The notes: generated by a model not told the origin, from the letters alone. A DNA stretch of 64,000 nucleotides from Serinicoccus kebangsaanensis (GCF_008919445.1 NZ_VSLG01000003.1:310001-374000); one strand, 5' to 3'; shown: positions 23,617-33,456, counted from the first letter of the stretch. Program-made: numbers and translations.

Positions 23617-24963
23617 TCAGCGCCGGCCCAGGGCGGTGACCCGCGCCGAGGCCCGCAGTGCGGCGATCACGTCCTGGCCGTCGGCGACCTGCGGATGTGG
23701 CGGTCGGGCGGGCGCGTCGACGAGCACCGACTCCGGGCTGTGCCGGCGCACGGAGGCGTCGGCCACCAGGTAGCCGTGCCGGCCCAGGACCATCTGCTCG
23801 CCGGGTGTGAACGCGTCCAGGTCGGTGCGGACCCGGTGGATGGCGCCCACCACCTCGGGGGCATACCCGTCCGCCGTGGTCGGCACCAGGTCCGGCCCCG
23901 GGAGCCCGGCGAGGTCGCCCGGCGACTCCAGGGACCAGGTCGCCCCACCCAGGACGCCGGCGGAGAAGCTGGCCCGGAGCCACCGCAGCCGAGCCGTCTG
24001 ACCACCGCTGGAGGCGATCGAGAGCAACCGCCACAGGCGGGACAGCACCGACCCGGCCGGCCGGCCCCGGAAGACGGCGCCGCCGTCGCTGACCAGGACG
24101 GTCGCGTGGTCGGTCCAGACCGGCTCCAGCGCCAGGTTGTCGTAGACACCACCGTCCACCAGCTGGATCCGCCGGGCGATCGCCTCCCGGACCTCCGGCG
24201 CCTCGTCCGGGTCCGGGACCCCACCGGCCAGGCCCAGGGTGGCGCCGTCCAGCTCGAGCGGGGCGAAGAAGGGCGGGTAGGCGCAGGAGGCCGCGACCGC
24301 GTCCACCAGGCGCAGACCGGGTGGCGGGGCGGCATACCCCAGGCGGTGGTCGCCGATCCGCCCGCGGGGCCCGACGGAGTGCGGGTCGGCGAAGAGCCAG
24401 GACACCCCGTAGCCGACCTCCGTCGCCCCGGTGAGCACCACCGGTCCGTGCGACCGCCGGTGCTCGCGCAGGTCGGTGCCCCACCACGGGATCGACCGCT
24501 CGAGCTCGTCCGCCAGCACCTGCACGCTCGCGTCCGGCCGCCCCCACCCGCTCGGGCGCACTCGCGACAGGAGTGCTGGCGTCCGCAGGTTGCGGCGGGT
24601 GAGCTCCAGCAGCGGCTCCGCGACCAGCTCGTCGAAGCCCCCGACCCGCCGGTCACCACCGGCCCGCGGGTCCGGCCACTCCAGCTCGGGGTGCAGCAGC
24701 AGGTTGGCCAGCACGGCCCCGCCGGAGACCGCGCTGATGGTGCGGAGCGAGGACAGGATGCCCAGCTCGTTCAGCCGCCGCACCGCGCCGAGGTGGAACA
24801 GCGCCGCGCGGAAGCCGCCCCCGGACAGGCACAGGGCGTTCCCCTGCCTCGGACGGCGGGCCGACGGGCCGTGGTGCGCGGTGGCCCGGGCCGCCTCCAG
24901 CTGGGCGAGCGCCGGGTCCCCCGGTGGTGGTTCCGGGTGCTGGTGCAGGTGCGTGGGGAGCAC
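23617..24963 (-). CDS. patatin-like phospholipase domain protein
   Basis: A 448-residue protein. The patatin catalytic core starts with the oxyanion loop LSGGGFRAALFHLGAV at about 46-61. The nucleophile Ser follows in ISAVSGGAVLANLL, and the catalytic Asp in the DGGVYDN motif. The nucleophile elbow reads A-V-S-G-G instead of the canonical G-x-S-x-G, as in some cPLA2-like members. No signal peptide is evident. GTG 24963 is the annotated start, with no good ribosome-binding site. Expected activity is acyl-ester hydrolysis of lipids (family). It is divergent from the LysR gene, which could regulate it (inference). Confidence 0.85.
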   Translation of the reverse strand: MLPTHLHQHPEPPPGDPALAQLEAARATAHHGPSARRPRQGNALCLSGGGFRAALFHLGAVRRLNELGILSSLRTISAVSGGAVLANLLLHPELEWPDPRAGGDRRVGGFDELVAEPLLELTRRNLRTPALLSRVRPSGWGRPDASVQVLADELERSIPWWGTDLREHRRSHGPVVLTGATEVGYGVSWLFADPHSVGPRGRIGDHRLGYAAPPPGLRLVDAVAASCAYPPFFAPLELDGATLGLAGGVPDPDEAPEVREAIARRIQLVDGGVYDNLALEPVWTDHATVLVSDGGAVFRGRPAGSVLSRLWRLLSIASSGGQTARLRWLRASFSAGVLGGATWSLESPGDLAGLPGPDLVPTTADGYAPEVVGAIHRVRTDLDAFTPGEQMVLGRHGYLVADASVRRHSPESVLVDAPARPPHPQVADGQDVIAALRASARVTALGRR

Positions 24964-25049
24964 GGGACCAGCAGAGCGGGCGTGGGTGACGCGGGTGTGA
25001 ACGGCGGTCCGGGTGTCGGCGTCGAGGAGATGACGAACGGCCCGGCCAC

Positions 25050-25055
25050 TATCAT
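25050..25055 (+). promoter_or_regulatory. -10 box of the LysR gene (leaderless)
   Basis: TATCAT ends 6 nt before ATG 25062; transcription would start at the initiation codon. Confidence 0.45.
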
Positions 25056-25061
25056 CGGGGC

Positions 25062-26006
25062 ATGTTCGACGCCGCAGGGCTGCGCGTGATGCGCGCCATC
25101 GCCGAGGAAGGATCGTTCACGGCCGCCGCGAACGCCCTCGGCTACACCCAGCCCGCGGTGTCCCAGATGGTCCGCCGCCTCGAGCAACGCGCGGGTACCG
25201 CCCTGGTCGAGCGGATCGGGCGGACCGTGCGGCTCACCGAGGCCGGCAACCTGCTCGCCGAGCGGGCCGCGGAGATCCTGGACCGCATCGACGAGGCGGA
25301 GGCGGAGGTCATCGCGATCGCCGGGCTCAAGGCCGGGCGGGTGCGGCTGATGGCCTTCCCGTCCTCGTCGGCGACCCTCGTGCCGCGCGCCCTGGCCCAG
25401 CTGCGCCGCAGCCACCCGGCGGTGACCGTCCAGTTCAGCGAGGCCGAGCCGCCGGAGTCGCTGGCGGCCGTCCGTGCCGGGGCGGTGGACCTGGCGGTGG
25501 CCTTCGCCTACGACGGCACCGACGCCGGCCGCGGCGAGGACGACCTGGACGGTCTGGTCGTCATGGACGTGCTCGACGACCCGGTCATGCTCGTCCTCCC
25601 GCGCGACCACGAGCGGGCCGGGCAGGACGAGGTGGACCTCGCCGACCTCTCCGCGGACCGCTGGATCGCCGGCTGCCCGCGCTGCCGCGGACACCTGCTC
25701 ACGCTGGCCCACGAGGCCGGCTTCGACCCGGACGTGACCTTCGAGACCGAGGACTACGTGGCGGTGCTCGGACTGGTCGCGGCCGGCCTCGGGGTGGCCC
25801 TGGTGCCGCAGCTGATCCTCTCCACCGTGTCGCACCCCGACGTCGTCATCCGCCCGGTGTCGCCGCCGTCGCGGCGGACGGTCCAGGTGGTGACCACACC
25901 CGACCTGCAGCGGGTGCCGGCGGTGGCGGCCATCCTGGACGCGCTCTGCGAGAGTGCCCGCGAGCTGGGCGGCTCGCCGTGCGCGCACGTCAGCGCCGCC
26001 ACCTGA
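25062..26006 (+). CDS. LysR-family transcriptional regulator
   Basis: A 314-residue regulator. The N-terminal HTH (1-60) reads LRVMRAIAEEGSFTAAANAL, YTQPAVSQMVRRLEQRAGT, VRLTEAGNLLAERAAEIL. The effector domain begins GRVRLMAFPSSSATLVPRAL and has an unusual GCPRCRGHLLTLA stretch with two Cys, seen in some LysR members. It is divergent from the patatin gene (98 bp between starts), the usual arrangement for a LysR target. The ligand is unknown. Probably leaderless. Confidence 0.92.
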   Translation: MFDAAGLRVMRAIAEEGSFTAAANALGYTQPAVSQMVRRLEQRAGTALVERIGRTVRLTEAGNLLAERAAEILDRIDEAEAEVIAIAGLKAGRVRLMAFPSSSATLVPRALAQLRRSHPAVTVQFSEAEPPESLAAVRAGAVDLAVAFAYDGTDAGRGEDDLDGLVVMDVLDDPVMLVLPRDHERAGQDEVDLADLSADRWIAGCPRCRGHLLTLAHEAGFDPDVTFETEDYVAVLGLVAAGLGVALVPQLILSTVSHPDVVIRPVSPPSRRTVQVVTTPDLQRVPAVAAILDALCESARELGGSPCAHVSAAT

Positions 26007-26078
26007 CCGTTTCCCTGCCGGAGCGGCACCCGGCGCCGAGGCTCCGCGCAGCGCGAGGCGACCTGAGCCGCCGCCGCG

Positions 26079-28424
26079 TCACTCACGGGCGTGCGGCACC
26101 AGCCGTCCTCGCTCGTCCCGCACCACCGCGACGTCGCCGTGCAGGTCGGTGCGGAGCACCACGGCACCCGCCCGCTGGAGCAGCCCCAGTGCGGCGGGGC
26201 TCGGGTGGCCGAAGTCGTTGTCGGCCCCCACCCCGATCAGCGCGATCTCCGGGTCGGCCGCCAGGACCAGCCGCTCGTCCTGGGCGGCCGACCCGTGGTG
26301 GGCGACCTTGAGCACGTCGTAGTCGCGGCCGGCGGTCGTGGCGCGCACCTGCCGCGCGCTCTCCGGCTCCAGGTCCCCGGTCATCAGCACCCGCACCCCG
26401 GAGGCGGTGACGTCCAGCACGACGCTGGCGTTGTTGGCGGCGGACGCCGCGACGGGCGGTGACGGCCCGGGCCAGACGACGGTCACCCCGACCTCGCCCA
26501 GCTCCCGGCGCTGTCCGGCCGCGGCGCGCTCGACGGGTATGCCCTCCGCCGCCAGCAGCCCCAGGGTCGCCGCGGCGACCGCCGGCGGATCCTCCACCGG
26601 GGTGACCAGCACCTCCTCCACCCGGGCGACGCGCAGCACTCCGGACAGCCCCGCGACGTGGTCGGTGTGGAAGTGGGTCAGGACGAGCAGGTCGATCCGG
26701 CGCACCCCCAGGTCCCGCAGACAGGTCGAGACCGCTGCCGGGTCGGGGCCGGTGTCGACCAGCATCGCCCTCCCCGGTCCGGTAGCGACCACGAAGGCGT
26801 CGCCCTGACCGACGTCGCAGCCCGCCACCACCCAGCCGGGTGGTGGCCAGCCGCGCAGCCCCGGCAGCGGGGCGAGGCAGGCCACGAGGGCGCACGCACC
26901 CGCGCCGCACCACCACCGGTGGCGCAGCATCAGCCCCAGCCACCAGCGACCGGTGAGCAGCGCCAGCAGGGTCACCGCCGCCAGGGCCCAGGCGCCGGGC
27001 GCACCGTCCCACCACTCGATGCTGCCCCAGGGCAGGCGGGCGCACGTCCGCGCCACCTGGGCGATGACCCACGCGGGCAGGGCCGCCGCCCACGCGACGA
27101 CCCCCGCCACCGTGACCGACACCGGTGCCGCCAGGGCGGCGACCACCCCGAGGACGGTGGTGGGCGGCACCAGGGGTGCGGCGAGCAGGTTGGCGAGCAC
27201 GGCCACCGTGGTGACCTCGCCCTGCAGCAGCACGATGACCGGGGCGCAGATGACCTGCGCCGCGAGCGGCACCGCCGTCGCGCGGGCGGCGAGCCCGGCC
27301 CACCGCGGCACCCGTGCCGCCATCGCCAGCCCCCAGGGCCGGGCCCAGAGCACCAGACCGAGGGTCGCCAGCGTCGACAGCGCGAACCCGTGGGACCGGG
27401 CGAGCCAGGGGTCGAGGCAGAGCAGACCGAGGACGGCCGCACCGAGCGTGGGCAGGCTGGCGCGCCGTCGACCACGGCTGAGCGCGAGCAGACCGACCGC
27501 ACCCATCACGCCGGCGCGCAGCACCGAGGGCTCGGGACGGCAGAGCAGGACGAATCCGACGAGCCCGGTGAGCACCACCGGGAGCCGCCACCGGCGCGGC
27601 AGCCCTACCCGCGCCGCGAGCAGCGCGATGCCACCGACCACGATCGCCACGTTGCTGCCGCTGACCGCGCTCAGGTGGGTCATCCCCGTGTCGCGCATCG
27701 CCTGGGTGAGGTCCTCCGGGGTGAGCGAGGTGTCGCCGATGACCAGACCGGGGACCAGGCCCCGGGCGTCGGCGGGCAGCGGGTCGACGGCCCGGCGGAA
27801 GCGGTCGCGCACGTGGTCGACGCCGCGGAGCAGGGCGGCGGGCTCGCTCACGGTCACCGGCGGACCTCGTGGCACCAGCACGGCGACCGTCCGCTCTCCC
27901 GGATCGCCCTGGCGCCACCTGCCGCTCACCTGGACCTCGCTGCGCCACCCCACCTGCTCCCAGTCGTCCCCGGCCGTGGCCAGCACCAGGACGGGGGTCC
28001 GTGGGTGGCTCACCCGGCCACGGGAGACGGCTCGCTGCACGCGCGCCTCCAGCACCACCAGGGACGCCCGGTCGTCGCCACGCGCCACGACGCGCGGCTC
28101 GGTGGTAACCAGCAGCCGGGCCTCGGTGACGGCGCCCTCCCGTGCCCACCCCGGCACCGGCCCCGCGGTCGCCACCGCCAGGTGCAGCGCCGCGGCGCCG
28201 GTCACGAGCCCGGTGGCGGCAGCCGCCAGCGCCACCTGCCCCCGGAGTCCCCCGGCGCGTCGCGGCCGCGAGGGGAGACCGGTGACTGCGAGCAGCAGCG
28301 CCAGCACGCAGACCGTGCCGGAGACCCATCCCGGATGCGGCAGCACCGCGACGAGGGCCGCCCACCCGGTCAGGGCCGGCAGCAGCAGGCGCAGGTCGTG
28401 CGGTGCCTCCCCCGCCGCGCTCAC
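26079..28424 (-). CDS. comEC: ComEC/Rec2 DNA uptake channel protein
   Basis: A 781-residue inner-membrane protein from GTG 28424, which overlaps the comEA stop (GTGA). Domain order: N-terminal helices and OB-like DUF4131 region (about 1-200), the Competence permease domain (GLVPGLVIGDTSLTPEDL, MTHLSAVSGSNVAIVVGG), and a C-terminal metallo-beta-lactamase domain (GCDVGQGDAFVV, MLVDTGPDP, LTHFHTDHVAGL, VLKVAHHGSAAQD). The membrane part forms the channel for single-stranded DNA import during transformation; the lactamase part is probably a nuclease. It is in an operon with comEA. Confidence 0.95.
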   Translation of the reverse strand: MSAAGEAPHDLRLLLPALTGWAALVAVLPHPGWVSGTVCVLALLLAVTGLPSRPRRAGGLRGQVALAAAATGLVTGAAALHLAVATAGPVPGWAREGAVTEARLLVTTEPRVVARGDDRASLVVLEARVQRAVSRGRVSHPRTPVLVLATAGDDWEQVGWRSEVQVSGRWRQGDPGERTVAVLVPRGPPVTVSEPAALLRGVDHVRDRFRRAVDPLPADARGLVPGLVIGDTSLTPEDLTQAMRDTGMTHLSAVSGSNVAIVVGGIALLAARVGLPRRWRLPVVLTGLVGFVLLCRPEPSVLRAGVMGAVGLLALSRGRRRASLPTLGAAVLGLLCLDPWLARSHGFALSTLATLGLVLWARPWGLAMAARVPRWAGLAARATAVPLAAQVICAPVIVLLQGEVTTVAVLANLLAAPLVPPTTVLGVVAALAAPVSVTVAGVVAWAAALPAWVIAQVARTCARLPWGSIEWWDGAPGAWALAAVTLLALLTGRWWLGLMLRHRWWCGAGACALVACLAPLPGLRGWPPPGWVVAGCDVGQGDAFVVATGPGRAMLVDTGPDPAAVSTCLRDLGVRRIDLLVLTHFHTDHVAGLSGVLRVARVEEVLVTPVEDPPAVAAATLGLLAAEGIPVERAAAGQRRELGEVGVTVVWPGPSPPVAASAANNASVVLDVTASGVRVLMTGDLEPESARQVRATTAGRDYDVLKVAHHGSAAQDERLVLAADPEIALIGVGADNDFGHPSPAALGLLQRAGAVVLRTDLHGDVAVVRDERGRLVPHARE

Positions 28425-29311
28425 CGCCCGACGCTGACCAGCGGCTCCAGCTGCTCCAGCGTGCGCTCCCCGATGCCGCTCACCTCCATCAGCTCCTCCA
28501 CGGTGGCGAACCTGCCGTGCTGCTCGCGCCAGTCGAGGATGTGGCCCGCCGTCACCGGCCCGATCCCGGGGAGCTCCTCCAGCTCCGGGCCAGTCGCGGA
28601 GTTGAGGTCCAGCAGCTGGACCGGGCCGTCCTCGGCCGCACCGCTCGCGCCGGACGCCCCACCGACCGCGCCGTCGCCGGCGGCTCCGGCCACCCACCCG
28701 GCCGGCGGCTCCTCACCGGGTGCGCCGACCCAGACCTGCTCCCCGTCCACGACCGCCCGCGCCATGTTGACCGAGCCGGGGTCGGCCTCCCGGGTGAGAC
28801 CGCCCGCGGCGTCCACCGCGTCCACCACGCGCGCGCCCGGAGGCAGCTCCACGACTCCCGGGGCGGCGACCCGGCCGACGACGTGCACGAGGAGCGGCCC
28901 GGTCGGCTGGGGCGCGACGTCCGTCGTCGGCACGGGGCCCGGATCCACCGAGGCTGCGGCCTCCGTGCTCGCTACCCCGTCACCTCCCGCAGCCGGGGTG
29001 CCGTCCTCCACCCAACCCTGCGCCGTCGGGACGGCGGTCGCCCGTTGCTCCACCCACCACCACCGGCCGCCCAGGACCGTGAGCACCACGGCCACCACCA
29101 GGATCAGTCCACCGACCGCGCGGGCACCCACCCCGATCTCGGCGACCCGGCCCGTGCCGGGGACCGACACCAGGCGTCGCAGCAGGTCCTCGTCGTCGTC
29201 CGGCCGGTCCGGCGGCCCCGTGCCGGTGGCCCCGGCGGGCTCGTCCCCACCCGGCCTGGTCGGTGCCCGACCGGACCGGTGCCTGCCGGTGTGCAGCTCG
29301 TCTCCCCCCAT
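28421..29311 (-). CDS. comEA: ComEA helix-hairpin-helix DNA-binding protein
   Basis: A 296-residue membrane-anchored DNA receptor. A long charged cytoplasmic N-terminus precedes one helix (about 67-85, VGGLILVVAVVLTVLGG). A SLBB-like domain follows (LLVHVVGRVAAPGVVELPPG, VVDAVDAAGGLTREAD), then a Gly/Ala linker. The C-terminal (HhH)2 domain reads LLDLNSATGPELEELPGIGP and FATVEELMEVSGIGERTLEQL. ATG 29311 gives the full length. It binds incoming double-stranded DNA at the cell surface and hands it to ComEC (family knowledge). Its stop overlaps the comEC start. Confidence 0.94.
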   Translation of the reverse strand: MGGDELHTGRHRSGRAPTRPGGDEPAGATGTGPPDRPDDDEDLLRRLVSVPGTGRVAEIGVGARAVGGLILVVAVVLTVLGGRWWWVEQRATAVPTAQGWVEDGTPAAGGDGVASTEAAASVDPGPVPTTDVAPQPTGPLLVHVVGRVAAPGVVELPPGARVVDAVDAAGGLTREADPGSVNMARAVVDGEQVWVGAPGEEPPAGWVAGAAGDGAVGGASGASGAAEDGPVQLLDLNSATGPELEELPGIGPVTAGHILDWREQHGRFATVEELMEVSGIGERTLEQLEPLVSVGR

Positions 29312-29424
29312 GGACGCACGCTGGCACGGGCGAGCGAGGGGACGACAGGGGTGCGCAGGGATCTGTGGACGCCTCGACCCCTCGCCGCAGGGGTGTGGAC
29401 GACGGACGGTGCCGTGCTGCGCGC

Positions 29425-30291
29425 TCAGCCGCCGTCGGCCACCACGACGCCCAACGTCCCCGGGCCGGTGTGCACGCCGATGCTGGGGTCGAGGGGCCGC
29501 ACCCAGGGCTGCACGCCGACCCGGTCGTGCAGCCGGTCGGCCAGCTGCGCCGCCGCCTCCTCGGCGTCCAGCTCGTGCACGGCCAGCCGTGGCTCGGCAC
29601 CGCGCCCGCGCGCGTCCCCGGCGGCCCGGTCGACCAGGTCGACCAGGCGGGCCAGGGCCTTCCCCCGGGTCCGGACCCGCTCGGCGAGCACCACCTCGCC
29701 GTCGCCCACCGCGAGCAGCGGCTTGATCGCCAGCGCCGACCCGAGGACCGCCTGCGACCGGCCCAGCCGACCGCCTCGCCGCAGGTGCTCCAGGCTGTCG
29801 ACGTAGAACCACGCGTGTCCCGAGGCCAGCCGCTCCCGCACCAGCTGCTCGACCTCGTCGACCCCTGCCCCTGTGCTCGCCAGCTCGGCGGCGTCCAGCA
29901 CCGCCCAGCCGAGAGCCAGCCCCACGGTGCGGGAGTCGACGACGGTGACCTGGACCTCACCGGCCACCTCGTCCGCCGCGAGCCGGGCGGCCTCGACAGT
30001 CCCGCTCAGCGCCCCGGACAGGTGCACCGAGACGATGTGCCGACAGCCCGTGCCCTCGACGAGGTCGCGGTAGCCGCTGGCGAACTCGCCCGGGGAGACC
30101 CTGCTCGTCGAGATCCGCTCCCGCCCCGCGCGCATCACCTCGACGACCTCGGCGTGCGTCACCTCGCGCGAGTCACCCCGGCGACCGCTGACCTGGACGT
30201 GCAGCGGCAGCACGGCCAGGCCGTGGATGCCCTGCGGGAGCAGGCAGCTCGAGCTGTCGGTGAGGAGGGCGACGTCCATCGGGAAGGGCAC
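29425..30291 (-). CDS. DegV family fatty-acid-binding protein
   Basis: A 288-residue protein with the DegV N-terminal signature VALLTDSSSCLLPQ, the TSRVSPGEF block, the HLSGALSGTVEAARLAA block around the fatty-acid carboxylate site, VVDSRTVGLALGW, and C-terminal VDSLEHLRRGGRLG and SIGVHTGPGTLGVVV. DegV (FakB-like) proteins hold a fatty acid for phosphorylation by a FakA/DhaK-type kinase (family knowledge); no kinase gene is in the window. The start codon sits one base after the leuS stop on the minus strand, so it is likely transcribed from the leuS promoter. Confidence 0.93.
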   Translation of the reverse strand: MPFPMDVALLTDSSSCLLPQGIHGLAVLPLHVQVSGRRGDSREVTHAEVVEVMRAGRERISTSRVSPGEFASGYRDLVEGTGCRHIVSVHLSGALSGTVEAARLAADEVAGEVQVTVVDSRTVGLALGWAVLDAAELASTGAGVDEVEQLVRERLASGHAWFYVDSLEHLRRGGRLGRSQAVLGSALAIKPLLAVGDGEVVLAERVRTRGKALARLVDLVDRAAGDARGRGAEPRLAVHELDAEEAAAQLADRLHDRVGVQPWVRPLDPSIGVHTGPGTLGVVVADGG

Positions 30292-33237
30292 TCAGACGAC
30301 GATGTTGACCAGGCTCGGCGCGCGGACGATCACCTTGCGCACCGGCGCGCCGTCGATGAACCGCTGCACCTTCTCGCTGCCCAGCGCCAGGGCCTCGAGA
30401 TCGGCCTCGGCGATGTCGGCCGGCACCTCCAACCGGTCCCGCACCTTGCCCTTGACCTGCACGACGGCGGTCACGGCGTCCTCCACCAGCTGGGCCGGGT
30501 CGGCCTGCGGGAAGGGCGTGTAGGTCAGGTCCTCGTGCCCGAGCCGCTCCCACAGCTCGGCGGCCAGGTGCGGCGCGACCGGCCCCACCATCTGCACCAA
30601 CGGCTCGACCGCGGCGCGCGGCACGGCGTCCAGCTTGGTCAGCAGGTTGTTCAGCTCGATCATCCGGGCGATCGCGGTGTTGGTGCGCAGCGCCGCGTAG
30701 TCGGTCCCGACCGCGTCGATGGTCCGGTGCAGCGCCTTGCTCAGCTCGGGCGTCAGCTCCTCGTCCACGACGGTCACCGCGCCGGTGTCCTCGTCGACGA
30801 CGTTGCGCCACAGCCGCTGCAGGAAGCGCTGGCTCCCGACCACGGCCCGGGTCTCCCACGGGCGGTACTGCTCCAGCGGGCCCATGCTCATCTCGTAGAC
30901 CCGGAAGGTGTCCGCGCCGTACTGGTCGACCATGTCGTCCGGGGTCACGACGTTCTTGAGCGACTTGCCCATCTTGCCCTGCTCCTGGGTGACCGGCGCG
31001 CCGTTCCAGGTGTACGCCGGTGCTCCCCCGTCGGCGGACGGGTGCTCCTCCACCTCCGCGGCGGGCACCGGGAAGCCCCGCTCGTCGCGGTAGACGTAGG
31101 CCTCGATCATGCCCTGGTTGATCAGCCGTCGGAACGGCTCCTCGCTGGTGACGTGGCCCAGGTCGAAGAGCACCTTGTGCCAGAACCGCGCATACAGCAG
31201 GTGCAGGACGGCGTGCTCGACGCCGCCGACGTAGAGGTCGACGCCCCCGGGGTCGACGGCACCCTCGGGAGCTCCGGGCACGGTCTCGCGCCGCGGCCCG
31301 ATCCAGTACTCCTCCACCGCCGGGTCGACCGGCACCCGGGTGTTGTCCGGGTCCAGGTAGCGCAGGTAGTACCAGCAGGAGCCGGCCCAGTTCGGCATCG
31401 TGTTGGTCTCGCGACGGACCGGCACCGGACCGCGCCCGTCGCCCAGGTCCATCGTGGTCTCCACCCACTCCTCCGCCCGGGCCAGCGGTGCCTCCGGCTC
31501 GCTCGCGGCGTCCTGCGGGTCGAAGGTCCGAGGTGTGTAGTCGGGGACGTCTGGCAGGGTCACCGGCAGCTGGTCGTCCGGCACCGGGTGGGCGACGCCG
31601 TCCTCGTCCCACACGACGGGGAAGGGCTCTCCCCAGTAGCGCTGCCGGCTGAACAGCCAGTCACGCAGCCGGTAGGTCACCGTCGACCGGCCGCGCCCGG
31701 TCTGCTCCAGCCAGGCGATGATCCGCTCCTTGGCCTCGGCGACACCCAGCCCGTCCAGGCTGACCTGGTCGTTCGCCGAGTTGATCGCCACGCCCTCACC
31801 GGTGAAGGCCTGGTCCTCGGGGTGGTCCGGGGTCGGCTGCACGGTGCGCACGACCGGCAGCCCGAAGGCGGTCGCGAAGTCCCAGTCGCGCTGGTCCTGA
31901 CCGGGCACCGCCATGATCGCGCCGGTGCCGTAACCCATGAGCACGTAGTCGGCGACGAACACCGGGACCGGCGCACCGGTCACCGGGTTGGTCGCGTACG
32001 CCCCGGTGAAGACGCCGGACTTGGCGGAGCCCTCGACGGTCTCTTTCTGGCGCTCGACGTCGCTCTTGGTCGCCGCCTCCCGCTGGTATGCCTGCACCGC
32101 CTCGCGCGGGGTCGCCCGGGCCTCGCCGGTCCCCTTCCACGCCTCCTGGGTGCCCTCCGGCCAGGCGTCGGGCACGATCTGGTCGACCACCGGGTGCTCC
32201 GGGGCCACCACCATGAAGGTCGCGCCGAACACCGTGTCCGGCCGCGTCGTGAAGACCTCGATCTGCGCCGCGTCGCCGGCGACGGTCGCGACCGGGAAGT
32301 CGACCTCGGCGCCGGTCGAGCGGCCGATCCAGTTGCGCTGCATCAGCCGCACCCGCTCCGGCCAGTCCAGCCGGTCCAGGTCGTCGGTGAGCCGGTCGGC
32401 ATACGCGGTGATCCGCATCATCCACTGGGACAGGTTGCGCTTGAAGACCGGGAAGTCGCCCCGCTCGGACTTGCCGTCGGCGGTGACCTCCTCGTTGGCC
32501 AGGACGGTGCCCAGACCCGGGCACCAGTTCACCGGGGCCGCGGAGACGTAGGCCAGCCGGTAGCCGTCCAGGACGCGTGCCCGCTCGACGCGGGACAGCT
32601 CGGCCCACGGCCGTCCGTCGGGCGTGGGGCGCTCCCCCGCGCTGAACTGGCCGACCAGGTCGCTGATCGGGCGAGCCCGCCCGGGTCCGGCCTGACCGGA
32701 GCCCTCACGGGGCGGCGCGTCCGGGTCGTACCACGCGTCGTAGATGCGCTGGAAGATCCACTGGGTCCACCGGACGTAGTCCGGGTCGATGGTGGCGAAG
32801 GTGCGGCGCGGTTCGTGCGACAGCCCGATCATCCGCATCTGGCGGCGGTAGGTCGCCATCGCGGCCTCGGTGGTGACGCGCGGGTGCTGACCGGTCTGCA
32901 CCGCGTAGTGCTCGGCCGGCAGGCCGAAGGCGTCGAAGCCCATGGCATACATGACGTTGGTGCCGGCGGTGCGCAGGTAGCGGGCGTAGACGTCGGTGGA
33001 GACGTAGCCGAGCGGGTGCCCGACGTGCATCCCGGCGCCCGAGGGGTAGGGGAACATGTCCATCACGACCCGGTGATCGCGCCCGTCGGCCAGGCGCGGG
33101 TCGTCCGGGGACGCCCAGGGGCCGGCCGGGTTGGCCGAGGCGAAGGTGTCCTCGGCCTCCCACCGCTCCTGCCACCGGCGCTCGATCTGGCCGGCCAGCT
33201 CGGCGGTGTAGCGGTGCTGCGGGATGCGCTCGCTCAT
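30292..33237 (-). CDS. leuS: leucyl-tRNA synthetase
   Basis: A 981-residue class I aminoacyl-tRNA synthetase. HIGH region [16 protein letters not shown] near residue 64, KMSKS loop [13 protein letters not shown]1 editing domain with [20 protein letters not shown], and a C-terminal ValS/LeuS-like anticodon domain ending in [14 protein letters not shown]. It attaches Leu to tRNA-Leu in the cytosol. A leader of about 150 nt with a Leu-codon-rich peptide and a terminator-like hairpin precedes it, suggesting leucine attenuation. ATG 33237 begins [18 protein letters not shown]. Confidence 0.97.
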   Translation of the reverse strand: MSERIPQHRYTAELAGQIERRWQERWEAEDTFASANPAGPWASPDDPRLADGRDHRVVMDMFPYPSGAGMHVGHPLGYVSTDVYARYLRTAGTNVMYAMGFDAFGLPAEHYAVQTGQHPRVTTEAAMATYRRQMRMIGLSHEPRRTFATIDPDYVRWTQWIFQRIYDAWYDPDAPPREGSGQAGPGRARPISDLVGQFSAGERPTPDGRPWAELSRVERARVLDGYRLAYVSAAPVNWCPGLGTVLANEEVTADGKSERGDFPVFKRNLSQWMMRITAYADRLTDDLDRLDWPERVRLMQRNWIGRSTGAEVDFPVATVAGDAAQIEVFTTRPDTVFGATFMVVAPEHPVVDQIVPDAWPEGTQEAWKGTGEARATPREAVQAYQREAATKSDVERQKETVEGSAKSGVFTGAYATNPVTGAPVPVFVADYVLMGYGTGAIMAVPGQDQRDWDFATAFGLPVVRTVQPTPDHPEDQAFTGEGVAINSANDQVSLDGLGVAEAKERIIAWLEQTGRGRSTVTYRLRDWLFSRQRYWGEPFPVVWDEDGVAHPVPDDQLPVTLPDVPDYTPRTFDPQDAASEPEAPLARAEEWVETTMDLGDGRGPVPVRRETNTMPNWAGSCWYYLRYLDPDNTRVPVDPAVEEYWIGPRRETVPGAPEGAVDPGGVDLYVGGVEHAVLHLLYARFWHKVLFDLGHVTSEEPFRRLINQGMIEAYVYRDERGFPVPAAEVEEHPSADGGAPAYTWNGAPVTQEQGKMGKSLKNVVTPDDMVDQYGADTFRVYEMSMGPLEQYRPWETRAVVGSQRFLQRLWRNVVDEDTGAVTVVDEELTPELSKALHRTIDAVGTDYAALRTNTAIARMIELNNLLTKLDAVPRAAVEPLVQMVGPVAPHLAAELWERLGHEDLTYTPFPQADPAQLVEDAVTAVVQVKGKVRDRLEVPADIAEADLEALALGSEKVQRFIDGAPVRKVIVRAPSLVNIVV

Positions 33238-33289
33238 GCCTGTCTCTCGTCTCGTTCTCGCTGCGGGTGCGGTGCCGTGTGCAGACGAA

Positions 33290-33311
33290 AGCCCCTCACG
33301 CAGGAGGGGCT
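33290..33311 (-). terminator. terminator-like hairpin in the leuS leader (attenuator)
   Basis: Read on the minus strand: AGCCCCTC, 6-nt loop, GAGGGGCT, then TTCGTCTG. An 8-bp perfect stem lies 53 bp before the leuS ATG and abuts a second strong hairpin. It is the proposed attenuation point. Confidence 0.6.
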
Positions 33312-33347
33312 GGCCGCGCTGCAGGTATGCGGTCTGCTAGCGCGGCC
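33312..33347 (-). promoter_or_regulatory. hairpin overlapping the stop codon of the leuS leader peptide
   Basis: GGCCGCGCT (33347-33339) pairs with AGCGCGGCC (33320-33312), extended by an inner GCAG/CTGC. The leader-peptide TAG lies at the end of the 5' arm, so a ribosome terminating there would melt this hairpin, while one stalled at the Leu codons would let it form. Confidence 0.5.
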
Positions 33348-33378
33348 CGGTAAGGAGGAGCTCGCAGCGGGTCGCCAT
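33337..33378 (-). CDS. leucine-rich leader peptide of leuS
   Basis: A 13-codon ORF, MATRCELLLTGPR, with three successive Leu codons (CTC CTC CTT) between the rpsT terminator and the leuS attenuator hairpins. An in-frame ATG at 33390 would add four residues. Consecutive codons for the cognate amino acid in front of a terminator are the hallmark of ribosome-mediated attenuation. No strong ribosome-binding site is visible; TACCAT at 33395-33390 could be a -10 box for a near-leaderless start. Confidence 0.55.
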   Translation of the reverse strand: MATRCELLLTGPR

Positions 33379-33401
33379 GGTGCGGCCCATGGTAGCGCAG
33401 C

Positions 33402-33431
33402 GGGCGCCCACCCCCTCGAGGGTGGACGCCC
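33402..33431 (-). terminator. terminator of rpsT
   Basis: Read on the minus strand, GGGCG-t-CCACCC, a short TCGAGG loop, GGGTGG-g-CGCCC: a 12-bp stem with one mismatch, 26 bp after the rpsT stop. Confidence 0.6.
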
Positions 33432-33456
33432 GGGTGCTCGCGGCGGAGGAGTGCGC

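Noticed and set aside
33238-33390. T-box riboswitch before leuS
   Set aside because: The conserved T-box sequence (AGGGTGGNACCGCG) is absent; the leader peptide with Leu codons explains the hairpins better.
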